64,000 nt of DNA from contig NW_019029026.1 in assembly GCF_002105155.1 (NCBI RefSeq), positions 1-64,000 on the forward strand, written 5' to 3'. Both the position numbers and the translations under genes were made by a program. Shown one piece after another: positions 34,697-45,878 of the stretch (its first letter is position 1; every line of letters begins with the position of its first letter). The stretch is from Lobosporangium transversale (Eukaryota; Mortierellomycota; Mortierellomycetes; Mortierellales; Mortierellaceae). Under the pieces are notes generated by a model. It saw only the letters and a program-made list of their open reading frames with translations. It searched no databases and was not told the origin of the DNA.

Positions 34697-35278
34697 AAGG
34701 ATCTCCGCTCGCTGCCCTTCTATTTTGCCATGATCAATCATACCATGGACATGTATATAACCAGAGAATATATATATATTTTAAAAAAATTACTGAAAAC
34801 TAACTGTCATGTATTTATGAAGATTACTTGCAAGGATCAACGAAAAGAAAAGAGTAACTTCATGGCATGATTCGTTGCCATTTCATCATCTACATAGAAG
34901 ATCCCTTCCCCTGTATCCCTACGGCTCATAGAGGAGAAGAAATAATCAAATAAAACAGAAAAAGAAAAAGAAGTACCGTTGAAACATCTGCCGATATCGT
35001 ATTTGTCTGTGCACAACAGCCACCACTTGTGTAATACAACCACCCACACACAACAGGACCCTTTTTTAAAAAAGCGCCCATTGCTTGCTTTCCATCAAAT
35101 TCATCCATCTCTCCATTCACTCATCGGATCAGCACATTTCCACTTCTTGGAACATAAAAAGGCAATACGAGGACAAGGACAAGGATATAGACAAAGACGA
35201 AATACAAGGTATCATACCGAGGATAGCAAGGAAGATTAGATATATCAAAGGAGCGGTACCTATCAATCTATCCATGCC
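34697..35278. other. Intergenic region between SulP transporter and GDP-mannose transporter
   Basis: No gene recognised. An upstream out-of-frame ATG at 35274 begins a 29-codon frame that overlaps the next gene's start. Confidence 0.5.
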
Positions 35279-35363
35279 ATGGTTGGATCCACATTGTCAA
35301 GCTCCTTGGCCAACTCGGCACCGATCAGCATCCTTGCATATTGTTTTTCTAGCATCCTTATGA
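35274..35363 (+). other. Overlapping upstream ORF on the GDP-mannose transporter leader
   Basis: ATG at 35274 opens a 29-codon frame ending at TGA 35361-35363. It overlaps the main start codon at 35279 in another frame. Whether the transcript starts upstream of it is not known. Confidence 0.45.
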
Positions 35364-36209
35364 CGGTCACCAATAAGATGGTCTTGTCTCACTTTGACTT
35401 CAACATGAATTTTCTGCTATTGAGTATTCAAGGTACGGTAGCCATTGCGCTTCTCCGAGTATTCAAGAAGCTCGGACTCATCTCTTACCGCAGGCTGGAC
35501 AAGGATGAGGCCAGAAAATGGCTCCCTATATCACTGGGACTTGTCTGTATGATTTATAGTGCCAGCAAGAGGTATAAAAAACGTCCAGTTTATATGGATG
35601 TATAAATATGTGTTGATTGAGATAATCTATGACATGGTACTATGGACTCATCCTTCCCTTATCTAGTCTACAATATCTTTCTATACCAGTATACAGTGTT
35701 TGGAAAAACCTGACCATCATCCTTATTGCCTATGGTGAGGTGCTCTGGTTCGGAAGCAGGGTCACGCCGCTCATGCTATTAAGTTTTTTAATCATGGTAG
35801 ATGTTTTATACTTTTAAACATCAACAACAACAAAAAAAAAACCCCCCTCAACCCAGCTTCATGCTTATATACTTACTACCTTTATTTGCCTACGTAGGTA
35901 TTATCGTCCGTCATTGCAGGATGGTCAGATTTTAGTTCATTTGCATCTGGGAATCCCTCTGATTTGATTCATCTCAACATTGGATACATTTGGATGGCCA
36001 TCAACTGTCTGTCTTCTGCTGGATATGTTCTCTACATGCGCAAGCGGATCAAATACTTCAACTTCAAGGATTTTGACACCGTCTATTACAATAATATCAT
36101 CAGTCTTCCTATCATGCTCACACTCAGCTTTTGTCTCGAAGGTTGGATGTCAGGAGAGCTAGATAGGACATTGTAAGTACATGATAACTGATTTGCTTTT
36201 TACCCTGAT

Positions 36210-36281
<72 letters not shown>

Positions 36282-36829
36282 CAACAAATATCGCGGTGTC
36301 TAATGATTAACATGACGTTGTTTTGGATCATCTCTTTCTATCTAGCTCACCAGATGTAAAGACCCCTCTCACTGTGGCGGCAGTTCTCTCGGGCGTATCA
36401 TCATTCTTGATTTCTTACGGCAGCGCATGGTGTGTTCGGTGCACATCGTCGACCACATACTCCATGGTTGGTGCTCTAAATAAGTTACCGGTCGCTGCTA
36501 GTGGTATTTTGTTTTTGGGTGACCCAGCAACAGCAAGCAGCATCCTGGGCATTTTACTTGGTTTCCTTGCAGGATTGTTGTACAGTTATAGCAAAACGGA
36601 CCAAGCTCAGAAGAACTTTGGACTTGCGAATGGATCATCACTCTCTAATCCTCATCAAATTACAGCAGCCACAATAGAAACAGGCACAGCAAGCGCTAAC
36701 GGCAGTAGCAGTATTGGCGATGGAGGTGATGACAACATTATAGAGCTGAAAGCGCCCGCCAACCATTCCACCAAGAGTACACATGTCTCGCTGTATGGCC
36801 CCAATTCTGATGGGAAAGTGGCGGACTGA
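35279..36829 (+). CDS. Golgi GDP-mannose transporter (Vrg4-like nucleotide-sugar transporter)
   Basis: Exons 35279-35571, 35667-35796, 35898-36172 and 36346-36829 give about 393 residues. It has the two hallmark motifs of yeast Vrg4: YYNN near the middle ([11 protein letters not shown]) and GALNK ([15 protein letters not shown]), which bind the nucleotide sugar. About ten hydrophobic segments are visible. Vrg4 exchanges cytosolic GDP-mannose for lumenal GMP to supply protein and lipid mannosylation. The C-terminal 70 residues are a polar, Ser/Asn-rich tail. The last intron carries a T38-A11 tract. It lies next to a HAS-like glycosyltransferase gene. Start is the ATG whose frame runs into the first transmembrane segment. 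Confidence 0.92.
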
Positions 36830-37731
36830 TTTTGTAATGTATAAAATTATAAATTATATAGGAAGTAGATGCAAACATTGAGTACAAAAAATAAATAAAA
36901 GCAAGGAATTAACAACGTGTCATGCAGAACTTGCTGATATCAAATAGCATCTCAATTCCTAGTAAAGGCACAAGGGGAAGAGAAAGAAATAGATAAGCAT
37001 AGCATAAAGCGCAAGCAACAAGCACGAATATAAGATAAGTCTTTTTTTTTTTTTGGTCCAAGTTTGGATATCTGACCACACACTCATTGCGACATTACAT
37101 ACTATAGGTATATTTGTATAGAAACATGTCTCTAGTGCAATAGTGCTAAATATAATGTAGACAATCCTGATTCATCCTTGACGATCTTTTTTCAACTATC
37201 TCTTTTTTGTTGTTTTCACTCTACTCTTCTGCACGGGTTTTTCAACACCAGTATCGTTTTCAACATTCCTTTTGATTTTTTTTTTTTTTTTTTGTCTCTG
37301 TCATCTTTTTATTTATCCTCCCACATCCTTTTCCTCCTTTATTCAACAATTTCCAAAAACTCGTAGTCGCATGATAACCAGCCAGCTTGAACACCGTTTA
37401 ATTTTGCCTTGTCCACATATTGTAAAAATCTGTATCACTTAGGCCTAGTGTGACAACAGCAACAACAACGAAAGAATAAAAAAACGATTTTGCAGTACCT
37501 TCCTTTCAATATTTACTTTTGCTTGCCATTTGTGGGTATCAACCAGTAGGTTTAGCCACTTCACTGTTCGATTTAATCTGATCTGATCCGACATTTAGTG
37601 CGTATGTCGTTATCAAGGAGGGGAGGCGAACGTCTTCCATCTTCAACGCGTTGCATTAACAACATTTTTGTATCCACATTCGTTCTCTGTCCTTATCCTT
37701 TTCATCTTCTGTTTTAGAAGAGCCATAACTA
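36830..37731. other. Intergenic region between two + strand genes
   Basis: No gene recognised. A short T17 run lies at about 37277-37293; the last 150 bases are the probable promoter/leader of the HAS-like gene. Confidence 0.55.
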
Positions 37732-39614
37732 ATGCCACCTCATCCTCCAGAAATAATAACAGTGGTGCCAGTCGCAGACAGACAGCTGCTGGGCCTCAGG
37801 CACCCTCTTAAGTACCCTTCATCATCAGCTTCCTGGAACGCGGAAGGAGAGCCGTTCGAGTCAGGGAACGAAGATGGTGCTCCTTTAGTACTAGCCTCAC
37901 CATTAACGCCAACAACCCCAGGCTTTGGTCTGTCTGCAACCATTTCTCAAAACTATGGTCTGAAATCAACGCCAGTATCTCTGTGGAAGAAGGCTATCTG
38001 GATTATCTTCACACTCAGCATCTTCATGTTACCGTATATTATTTTGAAGGCATGTTTCCATGTTCAGGTCTCTGCAGGCGCCTGGCAGACCTCTGTTACT
38101 TATGGAATGTTGATGGCATTCGATTTCATGGCTGTCATTAGCTTTAGTGCATTGAATCGGCGCAAAGTCAACAACCGAGTGAAGAAGCGTGACCCACATT
38201 GGACCGGAGTATCGACAGGAATTGTAGCTGTTGGTTACCGTGAAGATCCAATACTGTTGGAGGGTTGTTTGAAGAGTTTACGGGCAATTCGATATCAGCG
38301 CAACCAACGAATCATATTAATTGTTGATGGTAATGAATCCCGGGATGAATATATGGCACAGGTCTTTATGAAAGTCTTTGAAAAACAAGGTGCTGCTATC
38401 ATCCGACCCAACTTTTGCTGCATGGATCGGGACCAGAACGACCGTGAGCGATTAGAGCTAGTCCGACGGATCGCTTTTCACCCAGGCCCCGTTTGTGTGA
38501 TGCAGCCCCATCGTGGAAAGCGCTCTGCTATGTACACAGGATTTGCGGCCCTTATTCAGCAAGGTGTCGAAGCTGTAGTTGTTACAGACTCTGACACTTT
38601 TTTGGATCCCCATGTCTGCAGAGGTATGCTTTTCTATTAAAAAAAAAAGAGCCTCCCTTTCCCCTTTTTCAGTAGTACATTAGTGGTTAAACTGTCCAGA
38701 GGGAATTGGTGCCAATAGTGATCCTCTGGTGCTTGTTCCAACCAACATTCCCATTGCATCTTTCTTTGATGAAAAGAAAAAGTTCAAGTTCCTTACTCTT
38801 CCTCTCGCTTGCATTGGCAATCCATATGTGCATGCATGTATATAGAGCTCGCGTTTGCATTGGCAGAGTCGCCAATTGTCGGTGCAGCAACCGGAGACGT
38901 TCGAATCTACAACACAGGGACCTGGGTCAGCTTCCTGTCATCGCTCCGCTACTGGTTTGCGTTTAATCTCGAGCGGGGCGCACAATCGTATCATAACGTT
39001 GTTAATTGCGTGTCAGGACCATTGGGGATATATCGCATGTCAATCATTGCAGAGGTGATGGACAGTTGGGTACAACAATCATTTTTGGGTGTTTTATGTA
39101 CATATGGCGATGATCGCCATCTCACCAATTTGGTGCTTCGAGAGGGATTCAAGGTCAAGTTTACACATTATGCGATCTGCTACACCGATACGCCGATTCG
39201 ATTCATTGCCTGGGTCACACAGCAGACGCGATGGTCTAAATCATTCTTTCGTGAAATTCCGATCCAACTTGCAAGCATGCATCTCCATAGCCCCTGGATG
39301 ACCTATGCGCTTCTATATCAGCTGATTTACCCCATGATGATGATCTTTAGTTTGGTGAACTGTATTTATTTCGGTACCGGATCCCAGATCGCCTGGTGGT
39401 TGGTCTCGATTGTATTTGTGGGGATCCTGAAGACAGCGTACGCGACGCGTATCACTCGGGACAAGAAATTCATCTTTACAACCATGTATGGATTCTTATA
39501 TATGCTTGGTTATATCCCTGCAAAGATTTTTGCCGCTCTGACGCTCTACGATAACTCTTGGGGTACCAGGTAATCAACTATACTATCTTTTAATATTCAT
39601 TTGAGCCTGCTCTC

Positions 39615-39649
<35 letters not shown>

Positions 39650-40054
39650 GTTGCTGTTTTTGTCCTTTATTACGTTATGGCTGATCTTTTATACTTCTTT
39701 TCTCTGATCAGTGCAAGACTGATCCGCAATTTCACTAGATTACAAAATTATATCGCCCCTGTCACCTGGGGAGCCATTCTATTCATCGGTACCTTCCATG
39801 ATCCTAGTCGGTATTGGCAGCATGTACCATTAGCAGAGGGTCAGACGCCACCAATTTTCTCAGAGGTGTTTGTAATCAACACATTATTGTTATTTGTAGT
39901 GACGTACACGATCGCGATCCTTTGGTGCTTTGTCTGGAGTGGAATCCTGAACCGAGAATACAAACGTGATTTTACGTATGAAGAGCTGTACGAGAGCACA
40001 GAGAGCTATGTTGATATAGATGGTAGCCGCAAAGTTGCCAGATTTGCAGTATAG
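37732..40054 (+). CDS. Hyaluronan/chitin-synthase-like processive glycosyltransferase (GT2)
   Basis: Exons 37732-38623, 38846-39569 and 39712-40054 give about 652 residues. After two N-terminal helices (about 95-145) the GT2 domain shows GIVAVGYREDP (UDP-sugar site), the DxD motif TDSDTFLDP (about 286-288), the acceptor/base motif YGDDRHLTN (about 383) and QQTRWSKSFFRE (about 423), the QxxRW signature of processive synthases. Several C-terminal helices follow. This layout matches hyaluronan synthases and Cryptococcus Cps1-like enzymes. The polymer made cannot be read from sequence; hyaluronan-like, chitin-like or other beta-linked exopolysaccharide are candidates. Intron 2 has a T31 run. It neighbours the GDP-mannose transporter in the same orientation, each with its own promoter. 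Confidence 0.87.
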
Positions 40055-40374
40055 GGAAGAAAAAGAAAATAGATTTTTCCCTCCAAGTTGTTCACCACCT
40101 TTACTCCCTTTTTTTTTGATGTATTTAATAATATTGCTTGTGTACACTTTTTATTTCCCACAGAACGAAAGGTGTTTATTGATGTTTGAAATGCTGTATT
40201 GCTGAGACAATGACGACAAGAATGAAATTTCATGGTTTCCAGAAAAGGAACGGTTAATGTTTTTGCTTTTTCTCACTCCCATTTTCACATTTCCTTCCTT
40301 TTCATCACATTTTCTATCCAAGTAAATAACCCTTTTCCAATTGAGGTTGTAGTATTACTATAGAAAAAAAAAAA
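40055..40374. other. Short intergenic region before the M24 peptidase gene
   Basis: No gene recognised. The 3' half is pyrimidine-rich and likely the promoter/leader; an A13 run ends immediately at the start codon context (40362-40374). Confidence 0.5.
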
Positions 40375-40712
40375 ATGGTCGGTAATGCACCCATAGGCGA
40401 TGCACCTGACTTGGAACGCCAGCCATTACTTCGCAGCAATCAAGACTCTGCCCGTCCCAGCACTGGAGTTCAGGCTAGGTCTCATATCCCTTCAGGCCTT
40501 ACTCGACAAACCCGCTCTCCAGAACGTCGGCAAAGACATGAGTCTATCCAAAAATGCTGGAGAATTGGCATCCTGGCCATTCTCCTTGCTTTACTCGGAT
40601 ACATCATCATGGGTGTTTATGATCTTTTCAATAGGTATCAAAAGCAAGAAACCATCCAAGTGTGGTGCATTGTTTGTGTCGTGTGACTGACATTGGGTTA
40701 CATGGCTCTCTC

Positions 40713-40748
<36 letters not shown>

Positions 40749-42305
40749 AATTCTAAACACATATTGGGACGGATACATGTAGAGGACATATTAATGGCTC
40801 TCCTTTCAAGCATCTGGTTGGTTCCTGTGACAACGTCATGCCAATCAGCCAAATGGAATTTGAGGAACGCCGACTGAATCTCTCGCGCGTTTTGGTGGAT
40901 CACAAGGCGTCCGCATACATTGCTGAACCCGGCACTAACATGAGATATTTCACCAATATTCGCTGGTCTCAGTCTGAGCGCCCTTTCCTCCTAGTAGTGC
41001 AAGCTAGGCGTGATAAAGACAAATCTGACCAAGGTAAGGAAAGACAGGAAATAGGAAGCGCCTATTAGAATGGTCAACCTGCCTAACAGTAGCTGGATAT
41101 TTTCTTTTTCTTTGCTTGACTTAACTTTTCATCTATTTGTACTGAAATATACCTTGCTTGGGACAGTACTGACTAGGACAACGATTGTTGCGCCTGCATT
41201 TGAGGCATCGAGGGCTAGGCAGAAGATCATGCCTGGATCAAACATGTCGATCAGGACTTGGGAGGAAGGAGAATCGGCATATAAAGCTGTCCGTCAAGTT
41301 TTGGATACACCCTTGGTTGATTCCGACAGCGGGGACGAGGTTGATTACAGGGCAGAGGGTGTGAAGCCCAAACCCGAGGATGAGCAGATCTACATTGATC
41401 CCGACATGCGTCAGTTTGTCTCCTATGGCCTTGCCACCGCACTAGAGAGTTCGACCCGTAAAGTTATGATCGCAAACCGTGCAGTATCATTACTTCGACA
41501 GCAAAAGACTGCACATGAAATTGAAATTCTCCGTTGTGTCTCTCAGACGACTGTGAACGTCATTCGAGCAGTAAAGGGGCATATTCAAGTAGGCATTCAT
41601 GAATCGAAAGTGCAGTCCCTTTTGACGGAGGCTTATAGTGAGGCTGGGCTTGAATATGAAGACGGCGGAAGTCTGGTTCTCTTTGGCAAAAATGCGGCTC
41701 TTCCTCATGGCAGTGGTAACGATACAGAGCTTGAAAAAGGGATGATGGTCTTGATAGACTCGGGCGCTCGTTTGCATGGTTATCTGTCAGATATCACACG
41801 GACGTTCTGGGTCGAGCGTGGGCCGAGCAAGGAGATGAATGAGGAGCTGGATAAGGTCTGGGATATTGTCAAACAAGCACAGAACGCATCACTCCATGCG
41901 ATTCATCCAGGAGCGGCCTGTAGTTCAATCGATAAGGCTGCTCGCAATTTGATTGACTCAAAGGGTTACGGTGGGTGGTTCACGCACCGATTGGGCCATG
42001 GTTTAGGTATGGATGGCCATGAAGAACCATATTTAAACATTGGGAATACCGAAACAGAGCTTCGACCAGGGATGGTCTTTACCAATGAGCCAGGCATCTA
42101 TGTGGAAGGATCGTAAGTGCTTTTATTTTTTATTTTTATGTGTTTACCATTGCTAGTATGAATATTATAATTGAATTTTTCTTTTCTCTTGCTGCCTGTT
42201 TATTTGTTAAGGTATGGGATCCGACTCGAGGATGTTATTTTAGTCACCGAGACTGGATACGAGATCCTCAGTGGTGATCTGGCCAAGTCAGCTGAGGAAC
42301 CATAA
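40375..42305 (+). CDS. Membrane-anchored M24B metallopeptidase (Xaa-Pro peptidase/prolidase-like)
   Basis: Exons 40375-40634, 40783-41033, 41167-42112 and 42212-42305 give about 516 residues. A 60-residue basic cytosolic segment is followed by one helix (about 62-82, IGILAILLALLGYIIMGVYDL), giving a type II orientation. A creatinase-like N domain (MEFEERRLNLSRVL, YFTNIRWSQSERPFLLVV) precedes the pita-bread catalytic domain. Metal ligands are seen as the two Asp of LIDSGARLHGYLSDITRTF, His of HRLGHGLGMDGHEEP, Glu of TNEPGIYV and Glu of GIRLEDVI. Such enzymes cleave peptides next to proline, usually with manganese or zinc; with this topology the domain would face the vacuole, Golgi or outside. 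Intron 1 has a T29 run. The first exon ends at 40634, because only phase 2 keeps the frame. Confidence 0.9.
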
Positions 42306-42635
42306 TTATAATAATTATATTAAAATAAATATAAATTAAACGCTTTTAGATATCACGTTAACATGTAATCATTTTTTCCAAAAAGAGATGTACGCCCATG
42401 AAGATACACAAGAGAGAAAAAGATAGAAAAAAAAAAGTTGAATGACACAGGACATGGTTCGTGCGAGGTATTGATGTGTGAGATTTTTTTTTTTTTTTTT
42501 TTTCTCGCAAGTTCTCACTTGTTCTTTCTTTTCTTTCCTTTTTTTTTCTTATAAATATTTCCAATTTCACGACTGATCTTCTTTCTTGTGCATTTCCTAC
42601 TTTCATATTCCTTACTTTTACGAAGCAAATCAACC
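42306..42635 (+). promoter_or_regulatory. Promoter/leader of mitochondrial Hsp70
   Basis: A 330-base gap between the M24 gene stop and the Hsp70 ATG. It holds a T21 run (about 42483-42503) and a CT-rich leader. I looked for alternating TTC/GAA heat-shock elements and found no clear three-unit site. Confidence 0.4.
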
Positions 42636-45003
42636 ATGTATCGCCTAGCTTCACTTGCAAGAACTGGTTGGCATGCCACTACTCATAATCCCATGCTGGT
42701 ATGTGCTACTTTATTTCTTTATTTTATGGTTCAACAGTTCTTTTTGATATTCGATTTCATACGTAGTCCCCCTCACGCGTTGAAGGAGGAAATGGAATGA
42801 GCATTAAAAAAAAGGCAGTTTTTGTTCATGAGATCAGAATGCATAATTGCTGAGAGAATGCAGAGCTATATACAAACCAAGGCAAGGTCGTATACCCTGC
42901 TTTTATGCGTTTCTCCTCCTTCCCCGGTTCATGGAAGCCATAGAAAAAAAGAGAAAAGAGGTCTTCCCTTGGACTGTGTTTTTGCATGTGACTGGCAATG
43001 GGGCCTAGCTGTGGGGAAATAACATACTGACTTTTGATTCGATCTCCCCTTCATAATGACATCAATGGCATAATCAATATTAGCAACGACGCGCATATGC
43101 CGCTGCTGTACAGGGACCTGTTATTGGTATCGATCTCGGCACGACCAATTCATGTGTTAGTGTCATGGAAGGAAAGAACCCACGTGTCATTGAGAACGCA
43201 GAAGGTGCTCGCACTACACCATCAGTCGTTGCATTCACAAAGGACAATGAAATGGTCGTAGGCCAACCTGCAAAACGGCAAGCTGTTGTTAATCCCGAAA
43301 ATACTATCTATGCGGTTAAACGTTTGATTGGACGTCGGTACGATGATCAGGCAGTCCAGCACGATATCAAAACAGTTCCATATAAGATTGTCAAGGCCGA
43401 CAATGGCGACGCCTGGGTAGAAGCTCGTGGTAAAAAGTATTCGCCCTCTCAGATCAGTGCCTTCATCCTTGGCAAGATGAAGGACACCGCGGACGGATAT
43501 CTCGGTAAAAAGGTCAAGCATGCTGTCATCACTGTCCCCGCCTATTTCAACGATGCTCAGCGTCAGGCAACCAAGGATGCAGGAACCATCGCTGGCCTGG
43601 ATGTACTTCGTGTCATCAACGAACCTACGGCTGCAGCTCTAGCATTTGGCCTCGACAAGACCGCAGACAAGACCGTGGCTGTATATGATCTAGGAGGAGG
43701 TACCTTCGATATTTCGATTCTAGAGATCCAAAATGGTGTCTTCGAGGTCAAGTCTACGAATGGTGATACCGCACTCGGTGGTGAGGATTTTGATGCAACG
43801 TTGGTCAAATATGTCACCAATGAATTCAAGAAGGACCAAGGTATTGATCTTTCGAACGATCGCATGGCTATTCAGCGTATCCGTGAAGCTGTTGAAAAGG
43901 CCAAGATTGAACTGTCAAGCACGGTTCAGACAGATATCAATTTGCCATACATTACTGCTGACGCTACTGGCCCCAAGCATATCAATTTTAAGATGACGAG
44001 AGCCAAGCTGGAGGAGCTTACCAAGGATCTGATTAACCGTACGATCGAGCCCTGCAACAAGGCCATCAAGGATGCGGGCGTCAATGTGAGGGACATTGAT
44101 GATGTTGTGCTTGTTGGAGGCATGTCTCGAATGCCAAAGGTGATTGAGACTGTCAAAGAGATTTTTAAGCGAGATCCTGGCAAGAGTGTTAACCCTGACG
44201 AAGCTGTCGCTATTGGTGCGGCCATCCAAGGAGGTGTCTTGGCAGGATCAGTGACTGACATCCTATTGCTAGATGTGACCCCTCTGTCACTGGGCATTGA
44301 GACCCTGGGAGGGGTTTTTACTCGACTTATCAACCGCAATACCACTATCCCTACTAAAAAGTCTCAGATCTTCTCGACTGCAGCAGATGGGCAAACCCAG
44401 GTTCAGATCAGGGTCTTCCAAGGCGAGCGTGAGCTTGTACGTGACAACAAACTTTTGGGTGATTTTAACCTCCATGGTTTGCCTCCAGCGCCCAAGGGTG
44501 TCCCACAAATCGAAGTTTCCTTTGATATCGATGCGGACGGTATCGTGAACGTAGGCGCAAAGGACAAAGCTACAGGACGTGACCAATCTATGTCAATCGT
44601 TGCATCATCAGGTCTTTCTAAAGAGGAGATTGAGAAGATGGTGGCCGACTCTGAAAAGTTTGCAGAGGCGGATCGTAAGAAGAAAGAGCAGATCGAGGCC
44701 ATCAACCATGCAGAGTCTGTAATTTCGGAGACAGAGAAGAACATGGATGAATTCAAGAGTCAGTTGGATTCTTCTGAGGCTGAGAAGATCAAGGGACAGA
44801 TTACGAAGCTGCGTGAGACTTTGGCCAAGGGTGACAGCTTAGAAGCCGAGGAAATCAAGAAGGAGGTAACGGATTTGCAGCAGGGAAGTCTCAAGTTGTT
44901 CGAGATGGTATACAAAAAGAACGCCGGTGGTGATGGTGGCTCTGGATCATCTGGCTCCCCTCAAGATGGTCCCACAGTTGACAACACTCCACCCAAGAAC
45001 TAA
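42636..45003 (+). CDS. SSC1: Mitochondrial Hsp70 (Ssc1/mortalin-type)
   Basis: Exons 42636-42698 and 43084-45003 give about 660 residues. Exon 1 and the start of exon 2 form an Arg/Ala-rich presequence ([12 protein letters not shown], then RRAYAAAV), and the mature chaperone starts near [11 protein letters not shown]. All three Hsp70 signatures are intact: [20 protein letters not shown] and [12 protein letters not shown]. The linker [14 protein letters not shown] leads to the substrate-binding domain and lid. The glycine/serine tail ([12 protein letters not shown], ending PPKN) fits mitochondrial rather than ER or cytosolic Hsp70, which end in HDEL or EEVD. In mitochondria it drives protein import with Tim44 and folds matrix proteins. 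The 385-nt intron separates most of the presequence from the mature part. Confidence 0.96.
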
Positions 45004-45843
45004 AGCATTATCATTGCTTCACACTAGCTTATTTTATGTGACAGTGTATGTGTTTACGCTCTAGGGTGCTGCGCGAAGAATATGTTGTTCCACTAAGATA
45101 AAGAATTGTAAATACATAATAAACAACGACAACGATGAGCAAATGGAATAATGCTTTCTAATCCTTTATCCTAATCACTAATTGTTTGAATGGTCAAAAA
45201 ATTGTACATGTGTATATATATTTGTATTTTGTGTTTGCGTCTGTAACCCACTAAGGGGGCTCAATTCGATACTCACAATTGTTTGCCACACGTGGAGCAT
45301 GCACGGCATTCGTTTATTATTTTATACTATTATTATATATTAATGCATATATTACGATCTAATATATATTTCTTTGCATTGCAGTGCGGGAGGGCGAACA
45401 TTGTGAGAGCGATATGAGTTTGGGTAGATCAGGCCATAAAAAAAAGAGAACCCTCGCAGAAATTACAGAAAGAGCAGGTTGTCGCACGATTGGTAGATCT
45501 GTTGTGGATGGATGGATTAGACGCCGTCCGTTCAACAGACAAAGACATCATTGAACATTAAAAAGGCATCAGAAATGAATCGACGACAAGCAAATTTGTA
45601 ACAACAATGAGATGCAGGGCACTGTACCACAGGAAAAGGGATTGAAGTATTATATTATGCATGCATCATTGTACATGTGTATTGCGTGGTAAATACACAT
45701 TTTCGACCACCGTTTCAGGGCCAAGGGATCCTAATTCACTCCATCGACCAAATAGCTCACCAGAGATGGCCTGGGATGGTCTGGGTAGATGGCCTTTATG
45801 CCATTCTGTTTTTGTGCACAAAGCAGCCGAGAACGATTAAAAA

Positions 45844-45878
<35 letters not shown>

